From: Nocardioides cremeus
Lineage (GTDB): Bacteria; Actinomycetota; Actinomycetes; Propionibacteriales; Nocardioidaceae
Direction: 5' to 3'
DNA length: 64,000 bases
Assembly (NCBI RefSeq): GCF_030518195.1
Contig: NZ_JAULSC010000006.1
Span: forward strand, 120,908-184,907
The stretch's first letter is position 1, and each line of letters opens with the position of its first letter. Positions 18,716 to 27,373 of the stretch are shown piece after piece. The position numbers were made by a program, and so were the translations under genes. Below the pieces are notes generated by a model that was not told the origin of the DNA, made no database searches, and worked only from the letters and a program-made list of their open reading frames with translations.

Positions 18716-18917
18716 GTTGGTCTTCTGCTTTCGTCGTCAGCCGCGGTGGGCCGGGTGGCTCGGAGCGGCGGACCCGGCGGACTCGGAAAGCTCGCTGGCG
18801 CGTCTGCCGCGCACATGCTGGCGGGTGGTTTCCCGCCTCGGCGCCGTGCCCGGGTGCCCGCTCGTGGCGGCACCGGCGCAGCGCTCGATGGGCCCAGGGT
18901 ATCGGTAGGGTGCGCGC

Positions 18918-19643
18918 ATGACTGAATCCCAGGCCGGCGACACGCCCGTCTCGCCGGCGCGGGAGGCCGAGCTCGCGCTGGCCGATCCCGCCTACCGCGA
19001 GGCGGTCGTCGACCTGCTCGGCGTGCTGGCCTACGGCGAGATCTCGGCCTTCGAGCGGCTGGCCGAGGACGCCAAGCTGGCGCCCACGCTGGAGGACAAG
19101 CTGGCCATCGCGCAGATGGCGGCCAGCGAGGTCGCCCGGGTCGACCGGCTGCACCGACGCATCCGCGAGCTCGACGGCGACCCGTTCGTGGCGATGGCGC
19201 CGTTCCGCAGCGCGCTCGACCTCTTCCACGAGCACACCGCGCCCTCCGACTGGTACGAGGGGCTGATCAAGGCCTACGTCGGCGACGGGCTGGCCGACGA
19301 CTTCTACCGCGAGATCGCCGCCTACCTCGACGCCGGCACCCGCGAGCTGGTGCTGTCCTCGCTCGAGGAGGGCCCGCACGCAGCCTTCGTGGTCGACCGG
19401 GTGCGCGCGGCGATCGCGCGCGACCACCGCCTCGGCGGCCGGCTGGCCCTGTGGGGCCGCAGGCTGATGGGCGAGGCGCTGATCCAGGCCCAGCGGGTGG
19501 CCGCCGAGCGCGAGGCGCTCTCGGCGCTGCTGGCCGGGGGAGTGGACCGCCCCGGGCTCGACCTGGCCGCGCTGGGTCGGATGTTCACGCGGCTCACCGA
19601 GCGGCACACCGAGCGGATGTCCGAGCTCGGCCTCGACGCCTGA
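18918..19643 (+). CDS. Ferritin-like fold protein (MiaE-like)
   Basis: 241 residues, mostly helical. Glu and ExxH-like positions suit a ferritin-like di-iron four-helix bundle: EISAFERLAED, ASEVARVDRLHRR, FYREI and EEGPHAAFV. It is related to tRNA hydroxylase MiaE-like proteins, but the actinobacterial branch has no assigned reaction. The ATG is leaderless in appearance (TAGGGT at 18906, 6 nt gap). It is divergent from the DEAD helicase, a conserved actinobacterial arrangement. Confidence 0.8.
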   Translation: MTESQAGDTPVSPAREAELALADPAYREAVVDLLGVLAYGEISAFERLAEDAKLAPTLEDKLAIAQMAASEVARVDRLHRRIRELDGDPFVAMAPFRSALDLFHEHTAPSDWYEGLIKAYVGDGLADDFYREIAAYLDAGTRELVLSSLEEGPHAAFVVDRVRAAIARDHRLGGRLALWGRRLMGEALIQAQRVAAEREALSALLAGGVDRPGLDLAALGRMFTRLTERHTERMSELGLDA

Positions 19644-19680
19644 GCCCGGACCCCGCCCGGTCGTCCTGGGTGGTGCAGGG

Positions 19681-19902
19681 TCAGCTGCGGAAGCCGACCG
19701 TCCCGACGCTCGCGGTGCCGATCTCGACGTAGGCGAGCTTGGCGGCCGGCACCAGCACGGTGCGGCCCTTGGTGTCGGTCAGGGTCACCACGCCACCGGA
19801 CTCGACGGCGGTGGCGACCTGCTGCTGCACCTGCTCGGCCGTCTCGTCGGTCTCGATGCTCAGCTCGCGCTGGGCCTGCTGGATGCCGATCTTGACCTCC
19901 AC
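19681..19902 (-). CDS. DUF3107 family small protein
   Basis: 73 residues, MEVKIGIQQAQRELSIET start, ending in TASVGTVGFRS. The family is a small beta-rich protein found across actinobacteria beside a TetR regulator (M. tuberculosis TB9.4, Rv3208A). Function unknown. A GGAGGA ribosome site precedes the ATG. It probably shares a transcript with the upstream TetR gene (31 nt gap). Confidence 0.85.
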   Translation of the reverse strand: MEVKIGIQQAQRELSIETDETAEQVQQQVATAVESGGVVTLTDTKGRTVLVPAAKLAYVEIGTASVGTVGFRS

Positions 19903-19933
19903 GGGTCCTCCTCCTGTTGGGTGCTGCTGGTCT

Positions 19934-20587
19934 TCAGTGCTCGTCGGTCTTGGGGTAGCCGCGGATGCCCCGCCAGGCCAGGCCGGCGATCAGCGCGGTG
20001 GCGTCGGCGCGGTCGATGCCCGCGGTGTCGTTGAGCCAGAACCGCGCGCTGACCTGTGCCATTCCCACCAGCGAGACCGCCAGCAGGCGCGAGGACTCGT
20101 CGGGCAGCCCGGTGTCGTCGCGGATCACCTCGGCGATCATCGCCGCGCACTCGGTGGTGACCCGGTCGACCAGCTGGCGCACCGCGGCCTCGTTGGTCAG
20201 GTCGGACTCGAAGACCAGGCGGAAGGCGCCGTTGTCGTCGGCGACGTAGTCGTAGAAGGCGTCGATGGTCGCGGCCACACGCTGCTTGTTGTCGGGCGTC
20301 GAGGCCAGCGCGGCGCGGCAGTTGTCGATCACCTGGTCGCAGGCGATGTCGAGCAGCGCGAGGTAGAGGTCCATCTTGCCGGGGAAGTGCTGGTAGAGCA
20401 CCGGCTTCGAGACGCCCGCCCGCTCGGCGATGTCGTCCATCGCGGCGGCGTGGTAGCCCGAGGCCACGAAGACCCCGAGCGCCGACTCGAGCAGCTGGGC
20501 GCGGCGCTCGCGACGCGGCATCCGGGCCCCGCGCTGCCGGGAGGGCGCGGCGGAGCCGGCCTCGACGTCGTACTGGCCAGCTGGCAC
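19934..20587 (-). CDS. TetR/AcrR family transcriptional regulator
   Basis: 217 residues from a GTG at 20587, chosen because CGAGGAGGG lies immediately upstream; an in-frame GTG at 20614 is possible. The HTH is clear (LLESALGVFVASGYHAAAMDDIAERAG then VSKPVLYQHFPGKM). The C-terminal ligand domain is unassigned. Position next to DUF3107 and divergent from moeZ corresponds to Rv3208 in M. tuberculosis. It may regulate the downstream DUF3107 gene and itself. Confidence 0.88.
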   Translation of the reverse strand: MPAGQYDVEAGSAAPSRQRGARMPRRERRAQLLESALGVFVASGYHAAAMDDIAERAGVSKPVLYQHFPGKMDLYLALLDIACDQVIDNCRAALASTPDNKQRVAATIDAFYDYVADDNGAFRLVFESDLTNEAAVRQLVDRVTTECAAMIAEVIRDDTGLPDESSRLLAVSLVGMAQVSARFWLNDTAGIDRADATALIAGLAWRGIRGYPKTDEH

Positions 20588-20789
20588 TGCTGCCCTCCTC
20601 GAAGGTGCGGTCACGGTCGTCTCTTTGCTCGGGGCGCGAGCCTACCCCGCGGTAGCGGCGGTCCGGATGACGGGACGCCGCCGGGTCGCGCGCCGGCCGC
20701 GGCCACGATGGAGCACGCCGTGGGAACAGGACGCGCCCGCAGGCTGTTGCGTCCACCAGACCCCTGCGAACAGACCGAGGAGCCCAGCA

Positions 20790-21989
20790 GTGACCTACCC
20801 AGCACTCGTGGAGCCGGCAGCCGAGCTGACCGTCGACGAGGTACGCCGCTACAGCCGGCACCTGATCATCCCCGACGTCGGGATGACCGGTCAGAAGCGC
20901 CTGAAGAACGCCAAGGTGCTCGTGATCGGCGCCGGCGGACTCGGCAGCCCCGCGCTGCTCTACCTGGCCGCGGCCGGTGTCGGCACGATCGGCATCGCCG
21001 AGTTCGACGAGGTCGACGAGTCGAACCTGCAGCGCCAGATCATCCACACCCAGTCCGACATCGGTAAGTCGAAGGCGGTCTCGGCCAAGGAGTCGATCGC
21101 CGAGGCCAACCCCTACGTCGAGGTGGTGCTGCACGAGGAGCGCCTCGACAACGACAACGTCATGGACGTCTTCCGCGGCTACGACCTGATCGTCGACGGC
21201 ACCGACAACTTCGCGACCCGCTACATGGTCAACGACGCGGCGTACTTCCTCGGGATCCCCTACGTGTGGGGCTCGATCTACCGCTTCGACGGCCAGGCCT
21301 CGGTCTTCGCGCCGTCGATGGCCGACGACGCGCCGTGCTACCGCTGCCTCTACCCCGAGCCCCCGCCGCCGGGCATGGTGCCCAGCTGCGCCGAGGGCGG
21401 CGTGCTCGGTGTGCTGTGCGCCTCGATCGGCTCGATCCAGGTGAACGAGGCCATCAAGCTGCTCACCGGCGCGGGCGAGCCGGCCATCGGCAAGCTCGTC
21501 ATCTACGACGCCCTCGAGCTCGAGTGGCGCAAGCTCAAGGTCCGCAAGGACCCGGCCTGCCGCCTGTGCGGCCCCGACGCCGACGTGACCGACCTGATCG
21601 ACTACGAGGCGTTCTGCGGCGCGATCTCCGAGGACGCCGCCGACGCCGCGGCCGGCTCGACGATCTCGGTCACCCAGCTCGAGAAGATGCTGGGCGAGCG
21701 CGAGGCCGGGGAGCGCGACTTCGTGCTGGTCGACGTGCGCGAGCCCAACGAGTACGAGATCAACAAGATCCCGGGCTCGGTGCTGATCCCCAAGGGCGAG
21801 TTCCTCAACGGCAACGCCCTGGGCCAGCTGCCCGCCGACAAGCAGGTCGTGCTGCACTGCAAGTCGGGGGTGCGCTCGGCCGAGGCGCTGGCGGTGCTCA
21901 AGGGCGCCGGCTTCGAGAACAGCGTGCACGTCGGCGGCGGCGTGGTGGCCTGGGTCAACCAGGTCGACCCCAGCCAGCCGTCGTACTGA
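20790..21989 (+). CDS. moeZ: Adenylyltransferase/sulfurtransferase MoeZ
   Basis: 399 residues. The N-terminal ThiF/MoeB-type domain has RYSRHLIIPDVG, the nucleotide loop GAGGLGSPALLYLAAAG and two zinc CxxC pairs (CYRC, and CRLC at about residue 254). The C-terminal rhodanese domain has the active-site loop CKSGVRS. It adenylates the C terminus of ubiquitin-like sulfur carriers (MoaD, CysO and similar) and transfers sulfur to give thiocarboxylates for molybdenum cofactor, cysteine and other syntheses. GTG start with CCGAGG upstream. The locus also has moaE at 47152. Confidence 0.93.
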   Translation: MTYPALVEPAAELTVDEVRRYSRHLIIPDVGMTGQKRLKNAKVLVIGAGGLGSPALLYLAAAGVGTIGIAEFDEVDESNLQRQIIHTQSDIGKSKAVSAKESIAEANPYVEVVLHEERLDNDNVMDVFRGYDLIVDGTDNFATRYMVNDAAYFLGIPYVWGSIYRFDGQASVFAPSMADDAPCYRCLYPEPPPPGMVPSCAEGGVLGVLCASIGSIQVNEAIKLLTGAGEPAIGKLVIYDALELEWRKLKVRKDPACRLCGPDADVTDLIDYEAFCGAISEDAADAAAGSTISVTQLEKMLGEREAGERDFVLVDVREPNEYEINKIPGSVLIPKGEFLNGNALGQLPADKQVVLHCKSGVRSAEALAVLKGAGFENSVHVGGGVVAWVNQVDPSQPSY

Positions 21990-22001
21990 CCCGTCCGGGC
22001 C

Positions 22002-22035
22002 ACGCCCGGGTAGTCCTTCTGGACTACCCGGGCGT
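22002..22035 (+). terminator. Strong hairpin downstream of moeZ
   Basis: ACGCCCGGGTAGTCC-TTCT-GGACTACCCGGGCGT is a perfect 15-bp stem 12 nt after the moeZ stop. There is no U tract. It could also be an operator for the downstream protease gene. Confidence 0.7.
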
Positions 22036-22121
22036 AACCATGTCGGGACCCGGTCGTTGAGCAGTAGATGTGGCCTCCATCTCGGGAGGTCGCCGGCCAC
22101 GACCAGGAGGACCTCGTCCCG

Positions 22122-23012
22122 ATGAAGACCGCCAGCCACCGCCACACCACCCTGCGCCGCGCCACCGGCGCCCTCGCCGCGCTCGCCGCCACCGGCCTCG
22201 CGGCCGGGGCAGCCACCTCGGCCCCCGCCGTGGCAGCGCCCACCTGGGCGCCCGCCGACCAGGCGACGATCACGCCGGGCACGCAGATGTACACCGACGG
22301 CGCCCAGTGCACCTCGAACTTCGTCTTCACCGACGCCGCCGCCAATGTCTACCTCGGCTACGCCGCGCACTGCGCCGGCATGGGTGCGGCCACCGACACC
22401 AACGGCTGCCTCAACGACTCGGTGCCGCTGGGCACCGAGGTCACCTTCCGCAAGGGCGGCAGCCTGATCAGCTCGGGGACCGAGCTCGGCAGCGGCGAGC
22501 TCGCCTACTCCTCGTGGCGCACCATGCGCGACATCGGCACCACCGACGAGAACGCCTGCGCCTACAACGACTTCGCGCTGGTCAAGGTCGACGCGGCCGA
22601 CGTGTCCAAGGTCAACCCGAGCATCCCGTTCTGGGGCGGTCCGACCGGCATCGACACCGACGGCACCGCCGCCGGCGACCGGGTCTACAGCTACGGCAAC
22701 TCCAGCCTGCGCGCCGGCCTCGAGCCGCTCTCGCCCAAGACCGGCATCAGCCTCGGTGACAGCGCGGGCGACGAGGGGTGGAGCCACCCGCTCTACACCG
22801 TGACCCCCGGTGTCCCCGGAGACTCCGGCTCCGCCTTCGTGAGCGAGGACGGCGAGGCGATCGGCACCCTCTCGACGCTGGGCCTGGCGCCGCTGCCGGC
22901 GTCCAACAACATCGGCGACCTCGAGCGCGAGCTGGCCTTCGCCCAGCAGCACTCCGGCATCGCGGGCCTCGAGCTCGCCCTGGGCACCGAGCCCTTCTCG
23001 CCGCTGCTCTGA
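22122..23012 (+). CDS. Secreted trypsin-like (S1) serine protease, copy 1
   Basis: 296 residues from the ATG at 22122, where AGGAGG precedes and a Sec signal peptide begins (basic start, Ala-rich helix, APAVAAP cleavage region). An upstream GTG/ATG at 22068 would add a non-signal extension. Chymotrypsin-fold triad candidates are His in GYAAHCAG, Asp in CAYNDFALV and Ser in TPGVPGDSGSA. Cysteine pairs would form disulfides outside the cell. A second copy follows. The target is unknown. Confidence 0.82.
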   Translation: MKTASHRHTTLRRATGALAALAATGLAAGAATSAPAVAAPTWAPADQATITPGTQMYTDGAQCTSNFVFTDAAANVYLGYAAHCAGMGAATDTNGCLNDSVPLGTEVTFRKGGSLISSGTELGSGELAYSSWRTMRDIGTTDENACAYNDFALVKVDAADVSKVNPSIPFWGGPTGIDTDGTAAGDRVYSYGNSSLRAGLEPLSPKTGISLGDSAGDEGWSHPLYTVTPGVPGDSGSAFVSEDGEAIGTLSTLGLAPLPASNNIGDLERELAFAQQHSGIAGLELALGTEPFSPLL

Positions 23013-23023
23013 CCCGCACCGAT

Positions 23024-23059
23024 CGATGCCCCCGCTCGCGTAGCCGAGCGGGGGCATCG
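23024..23059 (+). terminator. Terminator between the tandem protease genes
   Basis: CGATGCCCCCGCTCG and CGAGCGGGGGCATCG form a perfect 15-bp stem with a 6-nt loop, 11 nt after the first protease stop. The second protease therefore probably has separate transcription or depends on read-through. Confidence 0.75.
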
Positions 23060-23073
23060 GTCGTTGAGGAGGC

Positions 23074-23961
23074 ATGCGCACCCGACCCGTGACGGCTCCC
23101 GCCGCCGTCGTCCTGGCCGTCCTGCCCCTGATGATCGGCCTGATCGGGGTGCTGCTGCCCACGAGCGCCGGGGCCGCAACGGCCCGGCGCTTCGACTCCT
23201 GGGCGCCGGCCGGCGAGGCCACGATCACGCCGGGGGTGCAGATGTACACCGACGGCTCGCAGTGCACCGCCAACTTCGTCTACACCGACCGGCGCGGGCG
23301 CGTGTACGTCGGCTACGCCGCCCACTGCGCAGGCCTGGGGGAGGCGACCGACACCAGCGGCTGCGCCACCCCGACGCTGCCCAGCGGCACCAAGGTGCGC
23401 CTGGCCCGGGGCGGCAACCTCGCGTCCGGCGGCACCACGGTGGGCCGCGGCCGCCTGGTCTACTCGTCGTGGGAGACCATGCAGCGCGTGGGCACCACCG
23501 ACGCCGACACCTGCGACTACAACGACTTCGCGCTGGTGCGACTGCAGCAGCGCTTCGCCCGCTCGGTCAACCCCAGCGTGCCCTTCTTCGGCGGCCCGAC
23601 CGGACTCTCCCAGGACGGTGCGCCGGCCGGCTCGCAGGTCTACAGCTACGGCCAGTCGAGCCTGCGGCCCACCACGCTGCTCTCGCCCAAGGTCGGGCTC
23701 TCCCTGGGCGCCTTCGGTGACTGGAGCTGGGACGTCTACACCCTGACCCCGGGGGTGCCCGGCGACTCGGGCTCGGGCCTCCTCGACGCCGACGGCGCGG
23801 CCTTCGGCACCCTCTCGACCGTGGCGCTGGCGCCGCTGCCGCTGAGCAACGGCGTCGGCGACCTGGCCTCCGAGCTCGACTTCGCCCGGCGCCACTCGGG
23901 CATCAAGGGGCTGCGCCTGGTCAAGGGCACCGAGTCGTTCTCGGCCCTGCCGCTGGGCTGA
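23074..23961 (+). CDS. Secreted trypsin-like (S1) serine protease, copy 2
   Basis: 295 residues, a tandem paralogue of the preceding gene across its whole length. It has a signal peptide (about 30 residues ending near SAGAATA), TITPGVQMYTDGSQCTANF, His in GYAAHCAG, Asp in CDYNDFALV and Ser in PGVPGDSGSG. A GAGGAGG ribosome site precedes the ATG and overlaps the end of the upstream terminator. Both copies keep the full catalytic triad, so neither is an obvious pseudo-enzyme. Confidence 0.82.
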   Translation: MRTRPVTAPAAVVLAVLPLMIGLIGVLLPTSAGAATARRFDSWAPAGEATITPGVQMYTDGSQCTANFVYTDRRGRVYVGYAAHCAGLGEATDTSGCATPTLPSGTKVRLARGGNLASGGTTVGRGRLVYSSWETMQRVGTTDADTCDYNDFALVRLQQRFARSVNPSVPFFGGPTGLSQDGAPAGSQVYSYGQSSLRPTTLLSPKVGLSLGAFGDWSWDVYTLTPGVPGDSGSGLLDADGAAFGTLSTVALAPLPLSNGVGDLASELDFARRHSGIKGLRLVKGTESFSALPLG

Positions 23962-23994
23962 GCCGCACCGCCGGCGCCCGGTAGGTTCCTCGGT

Positions 23995-24324
23995 GTGCGG
24001 CATCCCGAGGAGTACGTCGAGGACGTGCTGTCGTGCGTCGAGCAGGTGCCGCCGGGGCGGGTGACGACGTACGGCGCGATCGCCGAGGCCGTGGGTCGCT
24101 ACGGCCCGCGCCGGGTCGGCAACGTGATGGCCGGCCACGGCGCGGCGGTGGCCTGGTGGCGGGTGGTGCGCGCCGACGGGTCGCTGCCGCCCAGCCACGA
24201 CGGCGAGGCCCGCCAGGCCTACCTCGAGGAGGGCACCGCGCTGCGGCCCTCCGGCCGGGTCGACCTCGAGGTGGCCTTCTTCCGGCCCGCGCCGCCCGGT
24301 CCGCCTGCCATGATTCGCGGGTGA
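23995..24324 (+). CDS. MGMT-fold alkyltransferase-like protein
   Basis: 109 residues covering only the C-terminal DNA-binding domain of O6-alkylguanine methyltransferases (PPGRVTTYGAIAEAVG, RRVGNVMAG). The PCHRV active-site cysteine is replaced: here AWWRVV. Such ATL proteins bind alkylated guanine without repairing it and pass it to nucleotide excision repair. Leaderless-type GTG (TAGGTT at 23982, 7 nt gap). It overlaps the amidase by 4 nt. It corresponds in position to Rv3204. Confidence 0.82.
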   Translation: MRHPEEYVEDVLSCVEQVPPGRVTTYGAIAEAVGRYGPRRVGNVMAGHGAAVAWWRVVRADGSLPPSHDGEARQAYLEEGTALRPSGRVDLEVAFFRPAPPGPPAMIRG

Positions 24325-25757
24325 ACAGCCAGCAGCCGGGACCCGACGTGAGCGTCCACTCCAGCGCCCGCGCCATGGCAGCGGCCGTGCGCGAGCGCCG
24401 GATCTCGGCCCGCGAGCTGCTCGAGCTGCACCTGACACGCATCGAGGAGCGCAACCCCGAGCTCAACGCGGTCGTCAACCTCGACGCCGAGCGCGCCCGG
24501 GCCGGCGCCGCCGCGGCCGACGAGCACCTGGCCCGGGGAGGTCCGCTGGGCGCGCTGCACGGGCTGCCGTTCGCCTTCAAGGACACCCACGCGGTGGCCG
24601 GCTGGCCGACCACCTTCGGCTCCCGGCTCTTCGCCGACCACGTGCCCCAGCACGACGAGCTGCTCGTCGAGCGCGTGCGCCGCGCCGGCGTGGTGGTGCT
24701 CGGGCGCACCAACGTGCCCGAGCTCGCCGCCGGCTCGCACACCTTCAACCGGCTCTTCGGCACCACCCGCAACCCGCACGACCCCACCCGCAGCGCCGGC
24801 GGCTCGAGCGGCGGCGCCGCGGCGGCGCTGGCCAGCGGGATGGTGCCGCTCGCCGACGGCTCCGACATGGGTGGCTCGCTGCGCAACCCGGCGTCCTTCT
24901 GCGGCGTCGTCGGGATGCGCCCGAGCCTGGGCCGGGTGCCCGAGTGGCCGCTCTACAACCAGTGGGAGACCACGTCGGTCGGGGGGCCGCTGGCCCGCGA
25001 CGTCGGCGACCTCGCCCTGCTGCTGTCGGTGATGGCGGGTCCCGACCCGCGCGCGCCGCTGGCCCTCGGCGATCCGGGGCACCTCTTCGCGGCCCCGTTC
25101 GACCCCACGCCCCGGGCGCTGCACGGGCTGCGGGTCGCCTGGTCGCTCGACCTCGGCGGCGCCTTCGCCGTCGACGAGGACGTCGCGGCCGTCACCGAGC
25201 AGGCCGGCCGGCTGATGGCGCGGCACGGGGCGCGGGTGCACGGCGCCCACCCCGACCTCGCCGAGGGCGACGACACCTTCCGCACCCTGCGCGCCTGGCA
25301 CCTGCACGCCAAGCTCGGCCCGCTGCTGGCCGAGCACCCGGGCGAGCTCAAGGCCAGCCTCGCCGACAACATCCGGGCCGGCGCGCCGCTGAGCGGCACC
25401 GACGTGGCGCGCGCCTACACCCAGCGCACCACGCTCGGCGAGCGGATGCGGCAGTTCTTCACCCAGCACGACCTGCTGGTGCTGCCGGTCTCGCAGGTGG
25501 CGCCGTTCCCCGCCGAGCAGGAGTACCCCACGCAGGTCGCCGGCCGGCCGATGGGCTCCTACCTCGACTGGATGCGCTCGGCCTACCTCGTCACCGTCAC
25601 CGGCTGCCCCGCGATCGCGGTGCCGGCCGGCCGCACGCCGGACGGGCTGCCCGTCGGGGTGCAGCTGGTGGGCCCGCACGGCAGCGACCGGCGCCTGCTC
25701 GAGATCGCCGCCGCCTTCGAGGCCGCGGCCGCCTCCGAGGTCGGCGAGCATGGCTGA
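24321..25757 (+). CDS. Amidase signature family enzyme
   Basis: 478 residues. The amidase-signature catalytic triad is present: Lys in FAFKDT, cis-Ser in SAGGSSGGAAAA and nucleophile Ser in DMGGSLRNP. It hydrolyses an amide to acid plus ammonia; the substrate (aryl-acyl amides, nitrile-derived amides, or other) cannot be told from sequence. It is not GatA, as no gatB or gatC is adjacent. GTG start overlaps the previous stop (GTGA), and the last 8 nt overlap the next gene. Confidence 0.88.
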   Translation: MNSQQPGPDVSVHSSARAMAAAVRERRISARELLELHLTRIEERNPELNAVVNLDAERARAGAAAADEHLARGGPLGALHGLPFAFKDTHAVAGWPTTFGSRLFADHVPQHDELLVERVRRAGVVVLGRTNVPELAAGSHTFNRLFGTTRNPHDPTRSAGGSSGGAAAALASGMVPLADGSDMGGSLRNPASFCGVVGMRPSLGRVPEWPLYNQWETTSVGGPLARDVGDLALLLSVMAGPDPRAPLALGDPGHLFAAPFDPTPRALHGLRVAWSLDLGGAFAVDEDVAAVTEQAGRLMARHGARVHGAHPDLAEGDDTFRTLRAWHLHAKLGPLLAEHPGELKASLADNIRAGAPLSGTDVARAYTQRTTLGERMRQFFTQHDLLVLPVSQVAPFPAEQEYPTQVAGRPMGSYLDWMRSAYLVTVTGCPAIAVPAGRTPDGLPVGVQLVGPHGSDRRLLEIAAAFEAAAASEVGEHG

Positions 25758-27297
25758 GGACCCGCTCTTCGAGCTCGCCGGCTCGCTGCGCGCGGCGTAC
25801 GCCGGGGTCGACTGGGAGGCGGCCGGCCTGGGCGAGCCGAGCACCTGGAGCCCCGCGCTGCGCAGCACCCTGGCCCTGGCCCTCGAGACCCGGTTCGCGA
25901 TGGCGCTCCTCTGGGGCCCCGACCACGTGCTGCTCTACAACGAGGCGTTCGTCGAGCTGATCGCCGACAAGCACCCCCTGGCGCTGGGCCGGCGGACCGA
26001 GGACGTCTTCGCGGAGGCCTGGGAGCAGCTCGGGCCGATGATGCGCTCGGTCGTCGAGGACGCCACCCCCACCTGGGTCGTCGACGCCGAGGTGCCGCTG
26101 CAGCGCTCGGGCTTCCTCGAGGAGTGCTACTTCACCTTCTCCTACTCACCCGTGCGCGGCCCCGACGGCCGGGTCGAGGGCGTGGTCGACATCGTCACCG
26201 AGACGACGCGCCAGGTGGTCGCCCGGCGCCGCCTGCAGGTGCTGACCCGCCTCGACCAGGCTCTCGCCGGGGTCTCGAGCGCCGCCGCGCTGGTCGACCT
26301 GGCGGTGCGCGAGCTGCGCGAGGACCCCGGCGACCTCGTCGAGGTCGCGGTCCGCCCCGGTGCCGTGGCCGACCCGCTGGTGCTCGAGAGCCTCGACGGC
26401 CCCGGGCAGGGCACCGTGGCCCGGGTCGCGCTGCCCGCCCCCGACCCGCGCGCGCCCCAGCAGCACCTCCGGCTGCGGCTCAGCGACCGCTTGGCCCTCG
26501 ACGGCGAGTACGTCGACTTCCTGCGCTCCCTGGCCGGCACGCTGCAGCAGTCCCTCGAGCTGCTCGCCGCCCGCGAGAGCGACCGCCAGCTCTCCGAGGC
26601 GCTGCAGCGCAGCCTGCTGACCCGCCCCGCCCACGGGCCCGCGCTGCAGGTCGCGGTGCGCTACCAGCCGGCCGCCGAGAAGGCGCGGGTCGGCGGCGAC
26701 TGGTACGACGCCTACGTGCTGCCCGACGGCGCGCTCGCGGTGATGGTCGGCGACGTCGCCGGCCACGACCAGGACGCCGCGGCCGCGATGGGCCAGCTGC
26801 GCAACCTGACCCGGGGCGTGGCCTACAGCGCCCGCCTCGCGCTGCCGGCCCGGGTGCTCAGCGACCTCGACCGGGCGATGGCCGGGCTCGGTGTCGACGA
26901 GGTCGCCACCGCGGTGCTGGCCGTCGTCGAGGACGGCGGCCCCGACGGCCAGCTGCTGCACTGGAGCAACGCCGGCCACCCGCCACCGCTGCTGGTGACC
27001 GCGGAGGGCACGGCGCGGCTGCTCGAGGAGACGCCCGACCTGCTGCTGGGCCTCGACCCCGACACCCGGCGCGCCGACCACCGGCTGCGGCTGCGACCCG
27101 GAGACACGCTGCTGCTCTACACCGACGGGCTGGTCGAGCGCCGCGACGCGGGGCTCTCGGAGGGCCTGGCCTGGCTGGTGGACTCCTTGACCGGCTGGGG
27201 CGACGCCGACCCCGAGGACCTGTGCGACCACCTGCTCGACGCGGTGGGGGAGCACGAGGACGACCTGGTGCTGCTGGCCCTGCGCGCCCGCGACTGA
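25750..27297 (+). CDS. PAS-domain SpoIIE-type PP2C phosphatase
   Basis: 515 residues. The N-terminal PAS-like domain (about 30-150, with LLWGPDHVLLYNEAF) senses an unknown signal. A GAF-like middle region follows. The C-terminal PPM/SpoIIE domain has GGDWYDAYVLPDG, VGDVAGHDQDAAAAMGQLR and LYTDGLVERR with the metal-binding Asp residues. Such phosphatases dephosphorylate anti-anti-sigma factors (STAS proteins) in stress pathways. No STAS or RsbW gene is nearby. The ATG overlaps the amidase stop by 8 nt. Confidence 0.86.
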   Translation: MAEDPLFELAGSLRAAYAGVDWEAAGLGEPSTWSPALRSTLALALETRFAMALLWGPDHVLLYNEAFVELIADKHPLALGRRTEDVFAEAWEQLGPMMRSVVEDATPTWVVDAEVPLQRSGFLEECYFTFSYSPVRGPDGRVEGVVDIVTETTRQVVARRRLQVLTRLDQALAGVSSAAALVDLAVRELREDPGDLVEVAVRPGAVADPLVLESLDGPGQGTVARVALPAPDPRAPQQHLRLRLSDRLALDGEYVDFLRSLAGTLQQSLELLAARESDRQLSEALQRSLLTRPAHGPALQVAVRYQPAAEKARVGGDWYDAYVLPDGALAVMVGDVAGHDQDAAAAMGQLRNLTRGVAYSARLALPARVLSDLDRAMAGLGVDEVATAVLAVVEDGGPDGQLLHWSNAGHPPPLLVTAEGTARLLEETPDLLLGLDPDTRRADHRLRLRPGDTLLLYTDGLVERRDAGLSEGLAWLVDSLTGWGDADPEDLCDHLLDAVGEHEDDLVLLALRARD

Positions 27298-27319
27298 CCG
27301 GGCCGCGCCGCTCTTGTCG

Positions 27320-27325
27320 TATGCT
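27320..27325 (+). promoter_or_regulatory. Probable -10 box for the sulfotransferase gene
   Basis: TATGCT fits the TANNNT consensus and would place the transcript start near 27332. That is downstream of the only canonical in-frame start (TTG at 27314) before the PAPS loop of the sulfotransferase. Confidence 0.4.
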
Positions 27326-27373
27326 CGCCAACCGTCCGGGAGGCACCCCGGGCGCACCGCGAGGAGGCACACG

